Positions 1 to 9,432 of a stretch of DNA of 36,579 nt are shown piece by piece; within the stretch, counting starts at the first letter, position 1; every line of letters begins with the position of its first letter. This stretch comes from Salisapilia sapeloensis (lineage: Eukaryota > Oomycota > Peronosporomycetes > Peronosporales > Salisapiliaceae), in NCBI GenBank assembly GCA_023334545.1, contig JAADVB010000196.1, positions 1 to 36,579 of the forward strand, in the 5' to 3' direction. Made by a program: the position numbers and the translations under genes. The notes beneath the pieces were generated by a model. That model saw only the letters and a program-made list of their open reading frames with translations. It was not told where the DNA came from and made no database searches.

Positions 1-141
1 GAAAAGCTAAAGGTAGCCACGCCTCGACTGTCCAGCCGACGTTCTCTACCTCCTCCGTTCCAACAGACCTACGTCGCCACCGTCGGCAGCATCCGACAGC
101 AATGGAACATCCGTCAGGATGCTAAACTCTGGTGCTCCCAC
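1..141. repeat. Left copy of perfect 141-bp inverted terminal repeat
   Basis: The first 141 bases are the exact reverse complement of the last 141 bases (36439-36579). The first mismatch is at base 142; homology continues weakly for about ten more bases. The repeat is GC-richer than the neighbouring intergenic DNA and is open in one frame throughout, so it appears to be coding. No target-site duplication can be seen because the window ends at the repeat. Confidence 0.97.
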
Positions 142-153
142 CACTCTCTCTAA
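1..153 (+). CDS. 3' end of an unidentified gene (C-terminal 50 codons), left copy
   Basis: Frame 1 is open from the first base to a TAA at 151-153, giving 50 residues that end ...KLWCSHHSL. Third codon positions are mostly G or C, as in the real genes of this window. The start lies outside the window. The same frame and the same stop are kept in the inverted copy at the right end. I do not recognise the family; it could be a multicopy host gene or a mobile-element ORF. Seen: open frame, conserved stop, codon bias. Inferred: that it is translated. Confidence 0.55.
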   Translation, partial: EKLKVATPRLSSRRSLPPPFQQTYVATVGSIRQQWNIRQDAKLWCSHHSL

Positions 154-208
154 GTACCAACTTGTTTTGCACTCTTTCATGTCATATCCTACTCTTGCAT
201 TAGACTAT

Positions 209-1528
209 CTAGGTAGAGAAGGCGGACGGAGGGATCCGGTAGGACTTTTGGAAAGCGATCGGGTGTGCCGTCAACGCATGGTCAATGTTCGAGAAGCGAT
301 GACCAAAGCGTTCGTACCACTTGACCGTTCGTGCCAGTCCTTCTTTCCACGAAACACTCTCCGTCCATCCTAACTCTCGCACTTTACTCGAATCGATCGT
401 GTACCGCAGGTCGTTAAACGCTCGGTCCTTGACATACTCCATATACTCGCCTTCCTTTTCTCCTGGCTTCATGATCTCAATCAAGTCTTTCGCGACTTGG
501 ACATTCGAAATCTCATTCGATCCACCAATGTTATACACCTCCCCACTCGTTCCTTTGTGAAGAACAATGTCAAACGCCTGCACGACGTCAGAGATGTATA
601 AGTAGTTTCGAGTATTGGATCCATCGCCATGAATCGTTACTTTACGTCCTTTAGACAGTTGATTGATGAACTTAGGAATGAGTTTCTCGGGGTACTGGTG
701 TGGACCATAGACGTTGTTGCTACGAGTGATGATAGTCGGCAGTTGGAAGGATCGATGGTACGCTTTGACGAGGAACTCTGCACCAGCCTTAGTCGCAGCG
801 TATGGATTCGTGGGCTCTAGTACGTGGCTTTCGTGCATCGCGACAGAATTCTCACGACCTTCGCCATACACTTCGTCCGTACTAACGTGGAGGAATTGTT
901 TGATTCCGCCGTGCATACGAGCAGCTTCCAATAACACATGCGTGCCAAGTAGATTGGTATGACTGAAGGAAATAGAGTTTCCGAAAGAATTGTCCACGTG
1001 AGATTGTGCTGCAAAGTGGAGAATGGTGTCTATACGTTCGGTCTTGAGCACATACTCGACGAGATCGGCAGTGGTGATGCTGCCTTTCACGAATTTATAG
1101 TTGGATGGAAGGCTACGCCCGTTGTCATCTGCACTGCTCCGACGTTCTGGTCGAGTGGTTTTATTCACTTCTGCCTCCGTAGCTTGAGGAGCAGTGGTGC
1201 CACCCCCAGCGGCTTGGTCCCAACCACGAAAGCTGCCTCGAAGTCGGTCAGCGAGCTCATCTACGTCCTCTACGTCATTGTCGTAGCCAACACTTTGGCC
1301 TGTCCGTTGCATCTGGTCTGCTTTGTGAGCTGAAATGTAGCTTGTGCTTATGGTCGCAGCCTCCTGACGCATGAACGAGTCCGTGACATTGCTCTCGTTC
1401 GAGCAATAATCAAGCGAATCGAGATTCACAATATAGTATTGAGGGTAATGCTTCACGAGGTGCACCACGACGTGGGAACCGATGAAACCGGCGCCTCCTG
1501 TGACTAGGATCCGCTTTTCAAAGGACAT
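209..1528 (-). CDS. dTDP-D-glucose 4,6-dehydratase-like SDR enzyme with a large insertion
   Basis: An extended short-chain dehydrogenase of 439 residues, start ATG at 1528 (the frame runs further upstream but without an ATG). It shows the NAD-binding GGAGFIGS (residues 11-18), the dehydratase signature STDEVYG (216-222, catalytic Thr-Asp-Glu) and the YxxxK pair Y243/K247. This family converts dTDP- or UDP-glucose to the 4-keto-6-deoxy sugar on the way to rhamnose; which nucleotide is used cannot be read here. Unusual: about 90 residues, rich in Gly, Thr, Asp and Arg (about 50-142), sit between the first and second Rossmann strands, where relatives have only a short loop. The insert is in frame and has no stop; an in-frame intron is possible but I found no convincing pair of splice sites. 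Confidence 0.88.
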   Translation of the reverse strand: MSFEKRILVTGGAGFIGSHVVVHLVKHYPQYYIVNLDSLDYCSNESNVTDSFMRQEAATISTSYISAHKADQMQRTGQSVGYDNDVEDVDELADRLRGSFRGWDQAAGGGTTAPQATEAEVNKTTRPERRSSADDNGRSLPSNYKFVKGSITTADLVEYVLKTERIDTILHFAAQSHVDNSFGNSISFSHTNLLGTHVLLEAARMHGGIKQFLHVSTDEVYGEGRENSVAMHESHVLEPTNPYAATKAGAEFLVKAYHRSFQLPTIITRSNNVYGPHQYPEKLIPKFINQLSKGRKVTIHGDGSNTRNYLYISDVVQAFDIVLHKGTSGEVYNIGGSNEISNVQVAKDLIEIMKPGEKEGEYMEYVKDRAFNDLRYTIDSSKVRELGWTESVSWKEGLARTVKWYERFGHRFSNIDHALTAHPIAFQKSYRIPPSAFST

Positions 1529-1677
1529 GTCGAGGATGTGCACAGAATATGGTGAGTATCCCCCATATCCAGAGGTTAACCCAACATAACGGTTAAATAT
1601 GATTGTTGAAGTTATAACCAGATACATGTCAACTTTGACTACCGGAAAGCAGCTTATGATCATTTTGTTTAGACTGG

Positions 1678-2904
1678 TCACTTTGTGTATGGATGGAGGA
1701 CGATGGAAGGGTGAGCTTGTCGCGGATGCTGCTTCTCTTCAACGCTAGGAGCATAGTGGGTGATAACGCCACCGTTGACAATGTCAAATGGTCGACCTGC
1801 GCTGGCCTCGTTTCGTAGCTTTAGAGCTCTGAAATTTGACAAAGAGGATTAGCACTGCTTTCCATTAGTATATAAATGGGTTTGAAACTACCTCATTTCA
1901 TCAAAGATTGTCGGTGGAGCACAGAATAATCGCTCATGATTATTCAAATTAGGCGTTGCTCGATTTGATTTGCTTTGGTACTCTCGCTTCAGTGCTTTGA
2001 TCTTTGTCGGGTCATGACTACAAGGTGGAATTTATAGGAGTACATACGTATCACGGATGTATATATCCAATTGACTACCTTAAAAGATCGCGCTCAAACG
2101 GAAGTCCTCGCATCCTCGTCGCTTCATTTGGTCTCTCCTCCGTGCCCATCACATCGTTATTCACGTGCCGAGTAGTGCTGTAATATAAAACCCGATCAGC
2201 TACATGTCTATGATTCTTGTATGAGGGCAAAAGGCATGATACATGAGCTGCTTAAGGCGTCCAGCATTCTTATTTGCTCGTTGAATCGCATGCTGCGCCT
2301 GGTGATACTGTGTAATAAAATGCTGACGCTCTCTTCGCTCTTTCGGCGTCATGATACCTTCTTGAAGGTAAATCGAGCTAGGGACAGGTTTGTACTCAAT
2401 TTCTGGAGCCCGATTATACCCTTCTGAAGTTGCCAATACTGGAGCCATCTACTTGACAAAGTAAGCATATTTTACAAATGATTTCAACGAGGACGTCTAC
2501 GCACCATGTCTCTTGGACATTTTCCTCCTACATCGTTTGGAGAGTCCCTACAAAGTAGCCATATTTACACCAAGCCTATCTTCCGAGACTTGCCGAATCA
2601 TGATATATACTGACCTTACTCGGACATCCATTGTTTGCAGCCCACTGGCGCAGGTTGCATCAAGTGGTACAGCGCGTAAATCCTTCGTTACAACGGTTTT
2701 CGGTGTTGGTTCCAGTCGATAGAATGGTCTCTTATCACACTTTTGACGATCCCAAGACGTCATCTGCGTCTTCCGGTTCACCTGAGCTCGTGACAGGACC
2801 TGATCTGCATTCCGTGCTCCAGGTAAATCTATAAACTTGTTCAGTCGACTTGGCTCCACAGCCTTTCGCATCGTTGTTGCTTCCACCACATCCTGGTTGC
2901 GCAT
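1678..2904 (-). CDS. Conserved-looking protein of unknown function, six exons
   Basis: I assembled this gene from open blocks and GT-AG signals. Exons (minus strand): 2904-2615, 2547-2505, 2448-2243, 2177-2079, 2017-1892 and 1828-1678; introns are 67, 56, 65, 61 and 63 nt. All phases agree and the product is 304 residues, ending ...LHPYTK. The third intron could instead be only 26 nt (2178-2203), adding 13 residues; the 65-nt version fits the others better. The protein is soluble, rich in Arg, Pro and Asn, with no signal peptide, membrane segment or motif I recognise. It contains the phrase RPFDIVNGGVITHY near its C-terminus. It starts 90 bp downstream of the EME1 stop and ends 149 bp upstream of the dehydratase start, in the same direction. 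Confidence 0.7.
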
Positions 2905-2994
2905 TCTCCCGATCACTTGACCTGCTACCAACAAACTACTGACTTTGGTGCAAGATATAAATAGTTTGAAGCAGAACAAGGAATATGAATTTGA

Positions 2995-4494
2995 TCATGT
3001 AGCTGCATTTGGATCATCTATAGTAAAAACTCTGAACACTCTTCTAGAAATGACTTTGCCTATGGATCCATCTGTGATATAGTCCAGCAGCAGCTCTTCC
3101 TTCTGTTTAGCACTCATACGCACATCTTCATACTTTTCCATCAGACTTGATACAGTCGGAAAGTGATTTACAATCAACTGCGCCTTGGCTTCACTCACTC
3201 CAGGTATCATCTGCAGCATATGCAGCCACGTATTGGCACTATCGTTGTCTACTGCACCGGACGGCATGATCCGGAATGACGTCAGCCGACGGATGCTGTC
3301 TAAAGCAGCTTCTTCAGTCGAAACGTCTGCGGCGGCAATGGAAATCTCACGTGTGATCAAGGCAACCTGTTCCCCAGTCTCCTTTGAGTCGTTTGTGAAG
3401 CAGAAATGGATACGTGTGTCTTTATGCAATTGGAAACAAAGACTTTGGACGTCTCGAAAGGTCATTGTCGAGGCGTCATTACGTCGATACTGAATCAACG
3501 CGTCATCTAAGCCCTGTAGAATGAAGAAAGCAATGGCTTGTTCATCTTTACTAGCTCCCCAACCTGCATCTTTCCATCGATTGACAGTATTTACAATGTC
3601 AGAATAGTTGTTGGATGAGATGAACGGAAGAAAGCGTTCGGCTGTCATGTGGATGCCGATCGATAAGGAGCTCTTCTTCTGTTTTCGAGAAGGTGACGCT
3701 TGGGACCACTTTCGTTGCCACCGAAGGAGACCAGGTGTAGCGTTTGAAAAGGATGAGAGTGTGTAGGAGAGCTTTTTGTTGTTGTAAATATGATTTTTCA
3801 ATCCTTCTTGGATGGCACTTCCGGTCGAGGATTTTAAAAATGTCGACTCGACAGATATGGAAACCGATGGACACGCTTTTAGTCGGCTTTTAGATGGAGA
3901 GTTGTACGTTTGAGGATGATAACTGGTGTTTGTATCGGCAGAGGTATATCGACAAATGGCAGTGGAAGAGGCACAAGCTGAAGTAGTAGTCGACGATGTA
4001 TCCGTTGCTCTGCTCGTATCGGTCGTACCGTCCGAGTCCGATATCACCACAGAGTCGTCATTTAAACGTTGCAGATTCTTTACACTGGTTGGATTAGGAC
4101 GACTGGATGGAACAGAGTGTTGGACGACTTGTTCTGGCGATTCCGTAAGGTCCACGATGCTCGTGTCATTGGCATTTTGAGATAATTCACGCTCAGGTTC
4201 AATTTCGAGATCACTCTTGTCGTTGGATATGTCGAGTATACTGATTGGTATCGATTGAGTGGTTCGAGAGATAGCTACTTGCTGTGCTTTGGGCGATGGA
4301 GTAGTAAGTTCTATAATCTCCGTCTGTAAAGTTGTCGACGCTGGTGCCTTGGGTCGGTTCTGAGGTATGCCGAGTTCAGCGAGCACTGTCTGAAGGTCAT
4401 GGTCATCATCCTCATCACTACTGTCGGAGTGCTTCATCCGAGGACGACGCGGTGCCCGTTCATCCGAGCCAAGTGGACGTCTCCTCTTGCTCAT
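2995..4494 (-). CDS. EME1: EME1-like non-catalytic subunit of the MUS81 structure-specific endonuclease
   Basis: Single-exon gene, 499 residues. The N-terminal half is disordered and acidic/Ser-rich, with a short basic start (MSKRRRP) and stretches such as EIIELTTP and SIVDLTE that look like SUMO-interacting motifs. The C-terminal half fits an ERCC4-type nuclease fold without an obvious ERKxxD catalytic motif. A helix-hairpin-helix follows (about 426-446, MLQMIPGVSEAKAQLIVNHF) and then a short conserved tail with SRRVFRVF. This matches EME1, which pairs with MUS81 to cut replication forks and Holliday junctions in the nucleus. FAAP24 or another XPF-family partner is the alternative. The next gene follows closely on the same strand. 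Confidence 0.72.
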   Translation of the reverse strand: MSKRRRPLGSDERAPRRPRMKHSDSSDEDDDHDLQTVLAELGIPQNRPKAPASTTLQTEIIELTTPSPKAQQVAISRTTQSIPISILDISNDKSDLEIEPERELSQNANDTSIVDLTESPEQVVQHSVPSSRPNPTSVKNLQRLNDDSVVISDSDGTTDTSRATDTSSTTTSACASSTAICRYTSADTNTSYHPQTYNSPSKSRLKACPSVSISVESTFLKSSTGSAIQEGLKNHIYNNKKLSYTLSSFSNATPGLLRWQRKWSQASPSRKQKKSSLSIGIHMTAERFLPFISSNNYSDIVNTVNRWKDAGWGASKDEQAIAFFILQGLDDALIQYRRNDASTMTFRDVQSLCFQLHKDTRIHFCFTNDSKETGEQVALITREISIAAADVSTEEAALDSIRRLTSFRIMPSGAVDNDSANTWLHMLQMIPGVSEAKAQLIVNHFPTVSSLMEKYEDVRMSAKQKEELLLDYITDGSIGKVISRRVFRVFTIDDPNAAT

Positions 4495-5099
4495 TTTGCA
4501 CTGCGCGGGAGCTAACTTTTAAACTTGACAATACAAAAACCAAGATTATTTTGCTCGGTACATTGCGATGAGATTGTGCGTCTGTCACATAGTTTACTCG
4601 AACAAATTATACTGTGTAATTATCTTGATTATCGTATACAAAGAGGTTGACGATAAAAGTGAAGTCGGTTTGATGCTTTGACTTCAAGTGGTAACTTGGG
4701 CCTGCTGTGGAGGTACAATGTCCCATTACTACCTCACTACTTTAGCTTGACAATATATGATGTATTTATTTATCTCCTTTGCAGGATGACCGTTGTATGC
4801 CATCATTTTCTTCTGATCGAACGTTTATGCTCCAATTTCCCAATCTAATGCTACCTCTCTATTGCGAATGTTTCATTCTTTCGCATGCAAAACCTACATA
4901 CTTGTGGTCCTATGAGCGTGAGATGGAGCCTTTTTCGTTTATCTATTTTTCGCAAGTAGCGCAATCGAATCTTTAACTCTGCCATCTATTCATCTGAAAT
5001 AAGATCAAGGTTACTTTCCATTATACTTGAACTCTAGCAAATCTCACGACACACTTTGAAAAATCTTGGAAATTACTAGTTCTGTGCACGCTGTACAGA
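4495..5099. other. AT-rich intergenic stretch upstream of EME1
   Basis: No ATG-led frame with convincing codon use on either strand. It must hold the EME1 promoter (minus strand). I see no repeat or RNA gene. Confidence 0.5.
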
Positions 5100-5496
5100 T
5101 TAGTCAATGGATGGAGATGCAAAGATCGCTGTCGCCTGTTGAAATGATGCTATGTCGTGCGTTCTGAGTTTGATGGAAGATAGAAAAGAGCAGACCGTCA
5201 AGAAGTTTAGAGGAAGTAGCAGCCCATTACTCGTTATTACCACATAACCTTTCATTTGGTTCGTGTCCAAAAGATACTCACTATGAAGTGCTAGGCCATT
5301 TCTACGCTCGCAGCTTGCATTGATGCAGATGTCTTTCGACATAAGAAGTTAAAGCATGTAGCAATGAAAAGCCGATCTCGCATTCTTCAATAAATACGGA
5401 AGCATCATAACGGAGATGAGTTTCAGCTACTTGCCAAGGAGCGTGTCTTTGAAGCGATACCGCTTCTGCGATACTTCTTGTACTCAGCATTCGCAT
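5100..5496 (-). pseudogene. Coding-like block broken by a +1 shift
   Basis: Two minus-strand frames with gene-like codon use overlap: one with ATG at 5496 (64 codons, stop at 5302) and one open from about 5348 to a stop at 5100. They are offset by one base and I could not join them with any GT-AG intron in correct phase. Either a frameshifted gene remnant, an indel in the assembly, or a gene whose exons I cannot resolve. No family recognised. Confidence 0.3.
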
Positions 5497-5887
5497 CGCG
5501 TATGAACCCTCGAGCTAGCCGGTTTAATGATCATATAGAATGCATCTTCTTCGTAAAAGTAGGGTATCCTGTGCGTTGCGACTGCAAGTCTGACTACTTG
5601 ATGGAATGACTTTGTTAGAAGCAGGGTCAAGGCAGAACTATATTAATAGGTACAATGTTGAGGTGATTCTTCATTCAGAGACATCTTAAGGCAACATTGT
5701 ACACGATCATACTGTTATATACAATAACTGCATAGTACTCGAGTATTTTGTTGATTGTCAGATTTTAATTGAAAGTATGAAAAAGCTGAGGATGTTTATT
5801 AGGAAGGCTCAATGGGTCTCAGAAGAGTGTATCTTTGCATCTATCTCACAAACTCTTACATTAGGCTATTGAAGTCCTAGCATTATT

Positions 5888-6401
5888 CTACGGAGAAAAT
5901 GACATCAAAGCATACATTTGTAGAGAAATCCCAACAGCGATAACGAAATCGACTATTGTGACGAACCGTTGCTGCTATACTTCTACGCTTACAAATACGC
6001 TTTTCTGGCTTTCCCGATGAAGCTTCAGCACGTCACCATCGCTTAGTGTGCGATTATAGAAACAAAGTAGATGGTCTACAAATCTGTTCCTTCTTTTCCA
6101 TGATGCGTTTGTCTTCTAAGTTTCTTTATTGCGTGTCTACAGCAGTGCTTGCAGAAGGACATGTATTATGTAGATACATGGGCTGAACTGGATGACCTTT
6201 GACTTGGAATAGACTCGACCTACTTAATTTTCCTTCTATCTCTCTACTGCACTCAAAGCCATCATCGGCTTTTAGTAGAATATTGCGTACGGCCTGCCAT
6301 TCCTTCACACCCAAAGCTGTAGATACCGATCGTTTGAGCGAGCGCTTCTTGTCTCCATTTTGCAATTTGCATCCTGCGAAAGAGCTATCATCCCGCAACA
6401 A
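5888..6401 (-). CDS. Unresolved coding-like blocks, minus strand
   Basis: Block A (6401-6126) is open for about 90 codons with strong purine-first codon use, but has no ATG. Block B (6115-5888) is open in one frame apart from a single in-frame TAG; it ends in a hydrophobic segment (FVIAVGISLQMYALMSF) before its stop. An 88-nt GT-AG intron starting inside block A, at the GTC after TTCCAA, would join A to B in phase. The in-frame TAG could only be spliced out by an implausible 18-nt intron. So this may be a decaying gene or a membrane-anchored protein with a model I cannot complete. The 5' end would have to overlap the start of the monooxygenase. Confidence 0.28.
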
Positions 6402-6430
6402 GGCGCTTTAAAGCGAAACAATAACCAACG

Positions 6431-7894
6431 ATGCCTCGAAAGCAAAACATGACAGCTTCGGCTTCCTATGGCCCTCGTGAACGTCATGATCGTTCGTTAC
6501 TTGATGAAAATAAGCGACGCAAGATGCTGCGCTGGATTAAAAAAGTCATTGGGATCGAAGAGGAAGAAGAAGGAAAGCGTTCCAGCGTCAATATGGATGA
6601 AGTCAAGTCACTTTCGGCTTCCTTTGGCTTGAAAGCAAGCCTATATCCCGTGTATCCGACCGGTATCCAGCATGTGCATGTGTTAATTGCTGGCGCTGGC
6701 ATCGGTGGACTGTGTCTTGCTCAGGGACTTCGCAAAGCTGGTATCCCCTTCACAGTATTTGAGCGAGATCCGACTCCAAACTACCGAACTCAAGGCTATC
6801 GTCTTCGCATCAACAGTTCTGGATACGAAGCACTGCAATCGTGCCTCTCTTCTACTGACTTTGAAGTATTTTCGACAGCCACTGGACATTTCCAACCAGG
6901 CTTGGAGTATCTCGATGCTGTAACTGGAAAACCCACTTCTCCGACAGCAAGCTTTGCCCATAAGAATAGCACCGTCGAAAATGTCTTTAGTGCTGATCGT
7001 GCAATGTTGCGGACACTACTCTTGTCCGGTCTCAATGATGGCGAAGTCCATTATGGCATGTCACTTAAAAGTTTCCAGACGCTACCGAATGGACGTGTGG
7101 AAGTATACTTTGACAATGGCAAGAGAATGGAAGGGAGTATTCTTATTGGCGCGGATGGGACGACTTCAAGAGTACGTCGTCAATACATACCTCGTGCCAC
7201 CACACTGCTCGACACGGATTGCGGTGCCATTTACGGCAAAACACCTCTCACACCAGAGCTCGAGGCCTTCTTCTCGAGCAATCGAACTACCTTGGTAACG
7301 TCACAATACCCAAAAATGGCTCTTGTATTGGAGCCTCGATGCTCCAGCCAGGTAAATTGGATGGACTACGAGCACATGACACCTTCCTCGGGGGACATTC
7401 CAGACCTTCAAAACTACATGTGCTGGGTCCTTATCGCTCGAGCGGAGTACTTTTACCATGACCAAACGACATCAGCTGGAGACCTTTTTGCCATGGAGCC
7501 ACAAGAAGTAGCTGTACTCTCGCGGTTAATGACATGCGACTGGTCACCGTCCATCCGAGCTGTGTTCGAGCATCAAGCACCGGAATGGTGCTCCTTCCTT
7601 CGCATCTCGACGACGTCTCCTAATATTAAGAAATGGACTCCGTCTCCGGTGACGTTGTTGGGAGATGCAGTTCATACGATGGCTCCAGCTGGTATTGGAT
7701 GCAATACCGCTCTTCAGGATGCACACATGCTCGTCAAATACTTTGACGAGTATGGTGCTGGTGTCGAAGCGATCGCTCAATATGAAAATGTCATGCGTGA
7801 GAATGGAAAGAAAGGCATTGAGCTGAGCATTGAAGCTGGAGCACAAATGTACGGACTTCCGCCTGTTAAGGACATGCGACCCGTCGTCTACTAG
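6431..7894 (+). CDS. FAD-dependent monooxygenase (PHBH-fold, class A)
   Basis: Single exon, 487 residues. It shows the three FAD/NAD(P)H signatures of the flavoprotein hydroxylase family: GAGIGG (88-93, dinucleotide fold), the DG motif GADGTTSRVR (240-249) and the GD motif GDAVHTMAPAGIGCNTALQDA (from 411). These enzymes use FAD, O2 and NAD(P)H to hydroxylate small aromatic or isoprenoid substrates. The substrate cannot be read from sequence. An 80-residue basic/acidic leader (including EEEEEGKR) precedes the FAD fold and is unlike a signal peptide, so a cytosolic or membrane-peripheral place is likely. The ATG at 6431 is the first in frame. No introns. Confidence 0.88.
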   Translation: MPRKQNMTASASYGPRERHDRSLLDENKRRKMLRWIKKVIGIEEEEEGKRSSVNMDEVKSLSASFGLKASLYPVYPTGIQHVHVLIAGAGIGGLCLAQGLRKAGIPFTVFERDPTPNYRTQGYRLRINSSGYEALQSCLSSTDFEVFSTATGHFQPGLEYLDAVTGKPTSPTASFAHKNSTVENVFSADRAMLRTLLLSGLNDGEVHYGMSLKSFQTLPNGRVEVYFDNGKRMEGSILIGADGTTSRVRRQYIPRATTLLDTDCGAIYGKTPLTPELEAFFSSNRTTLVTSQYPKMALVLEPRCSSQVNWMDYEHMTPSSGDIPDLQNYMCWVLIARAEYFYHDQTTSAGDLFAMEPQEVAVLSRLMTCDWSPSIRAVFEHQAPEWCSFLRISTTSPNIKKWTPSPVTLLGDAVHTMAPAGIGCNTALQDAHMLVKYFDEYGAGVEAIAQYENVMRENGKKGIELSIEAGAQMYGLPPVKDMRPVVY

Positions 7895-8418
7895 ATCTCA
7901 CGTGGCACGAGAGTATCCAGAGTACCACTGTCAATGGAAACAGTATCTGATACCGCTCTTAAGGATCGCTTTTGTCCAGACATGTGGAAGATTGGCTCTA
8001 GGTTTCCATTGCACCGGAATGCAAAGTGAAGTGTCCTGTGTGCTCGTTCATATTTCTTAAGAAAGTACATTTGTCTTTATTACAATGTCCTTGTGCTCTC
8101 TTCTTTAAATTTCTCTTCCGGGCATTCTAGTTTTCCGTCTCGTCTTTCAGAAGCTGATCCTTGGCAAGTTTATTTATAGCCTAAGGTGGCGATATCTTTC
8201 TTACAATTACCTCTGAAGGAAATGAACACGAGGATAGATACGATGGAAGTAGAATTAAAGCGCATACGTTAAGCTGAATTAATAAAACATGAAAATAGAC
8301 GGTAAAATTCTTCGACGGGATACTATACACTAGCTGATGACAGCGTCATACATCGTACGGAAAGGTTATCACAACTTTATCTAATCTCTCCTGCGCATCA
8401 ATCCGTTCCCAATCTCTT
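7895..8418. other. Intergenic region between two convergent genes
   Basis: 3' flanks of the monooxygenase (plus) and the Ser-rich gene (minus). AT-rich with no supported gene, RNA or repeat. Confidence 0.6.
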
Positions 8419-8931
8419 CTACAGCGTACTCAGCATGTCCGGGTTCACATCGATCTGAGGCGCGTTCACTACACCGTCCATAAACGACACAACTTGTCCT
8501 CCGCACGTCACGAACATCTTGTCCGGAGGTGGGGATGCAGTTGATCCAGGATGGTTATTAGAGCGGTGACTGTACGAAGCGTACGGATTGTTGCTGCTCA
8601 TGGGCATGCGTGGTGGAGATCCGACGACGGAAGAGTTGGCGGAAGAGCAGGATGATGTCGCGCTGCAATAGCTAGCCGAGCTGCTACCGACAGCACCCCA
8701 TTGGTCTTTCGCATGCATGGATGATCGCTGAGGGGAGTTCATGGCTTGAGAGTCCCAATATTGCATCTGCTGCAGCATCGCCCGTTGGGCCGTCAACTGC
8801 TTGAGATCCTGGACGGACATGCCGCTTCGGATCTCACACATGTCGTACCCGTTGTTAGGTGCGGGCGCACCGTAGGGCGGATTGTAGACACATGACCGAA
8901 AGTGTGGCGGGATGACAGTTCCGGCAACCAT
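8419..8931 (-). CDS. Ser/Asn/Pro-rich protein of unknown function
   Basis: 170 residues from ATG at 8931. Low complexity: runs of Ser, Asn and Pro around residues 80-135, an upstream Gln/Met-rich helix (GMSVQDLKQLTAQRAMLQQM, about 38-57) and a more ordered C-terminal piece ending ...DVNPDMLSTL. No signal peptide or membrane segment. Such composition suits a regulatory or scaffold protein, but I recognise no family. A 5' exon is possible: donor at 9086 and acceptor at 8945 (142-nt intron) would add residues from an ATG around 9112 or 9136, in different frames depending on the splice chosen. The simple start at 8931 is kept. Confidence 0.6.
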   Translation of the reverse strand: MVAGTVIPPHFRSCVYNPPYGAPAPNNGYDMCEIRSGMSVQDLKQLTAQRAMLQQMQYWDSQAMNSPQRSSMHAKDQWGAVGSSSASYCSATSSCSSANSSVVGSPPRMPMSSNNPYASYSHRSNNHPGSTASPPPDKMFVTCGGQVVSFMDGVVNAPQIDVNPDMLSTL

Positions 8932-9218
8932 GGCTTCGAGTCGACTTGACGGGTGTGGATGAAGCAGATAAAGATGGAATGGGATGTCGACTCGATCCGG
9001 CAGATACCTTTATGAAAGTAGGGTAGCTTTGGAGCCTTTCGAAGTCAGTCAGCAGCACTTTCGAACAATTAGCCCAGGTCACATACCCTCCCAGTCTTTT
9101 TTCTCTGTTTTGCATGGGAGTTTCATCTTCGTGTCCATAGAAAGGAGGCCAAGTAGACAAACGATGGAAAGACTTGGATGAAACGGTTGAAGTCGATCAT
9201 TGCATCACTCGACCCACC

Positions 9219-9235
9219 GCTCATTTTCGCTTATC
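9219..9235 (+). promoter_or_regulatory. Candidate oomycete Inr-like start-site motif
   Basis: GCTCATTTTCGCTTATC resembles the oomycete core promoter consensus (GCTCATTYYNCAWTTT). It lies about 200 bp upstream of the tentative plus-strand gene at 9433. Match by eye only. Confidence 0.35.
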
Positions 9236-9432
9236 GCGCCTCTTCACCGCATGATCGAGTGGCCAAGGGGAAAACTTGAGTAACCGTTAAATGCGAGCTT
9301 GCTTCTCGCCGAATGTTTCACATTGACCTTATCTACGTTTCCAATCGAATGCTCCCATAGAAATTATCTACTGCAAGGATACTGGCATAAACTTTCGATC
9401 TTGCTGTTCCAAGGCTTCTTTCCAATGCCACC

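Noticed and set aside
2178-2203. A 26-nt intron in the six-exon gene
   Set aside because: Possible in phase, but an upstream GT gives 65 nt, like its neighbours; kept only as an alternative.
5627-5680. Introns of 16-18 nt that would repair frames in 5.6-6.0 kb
   Set aside because: Such tiny introns are not otherwise supported; random GT...AG pairs of this length are common in AT-rich DNA.
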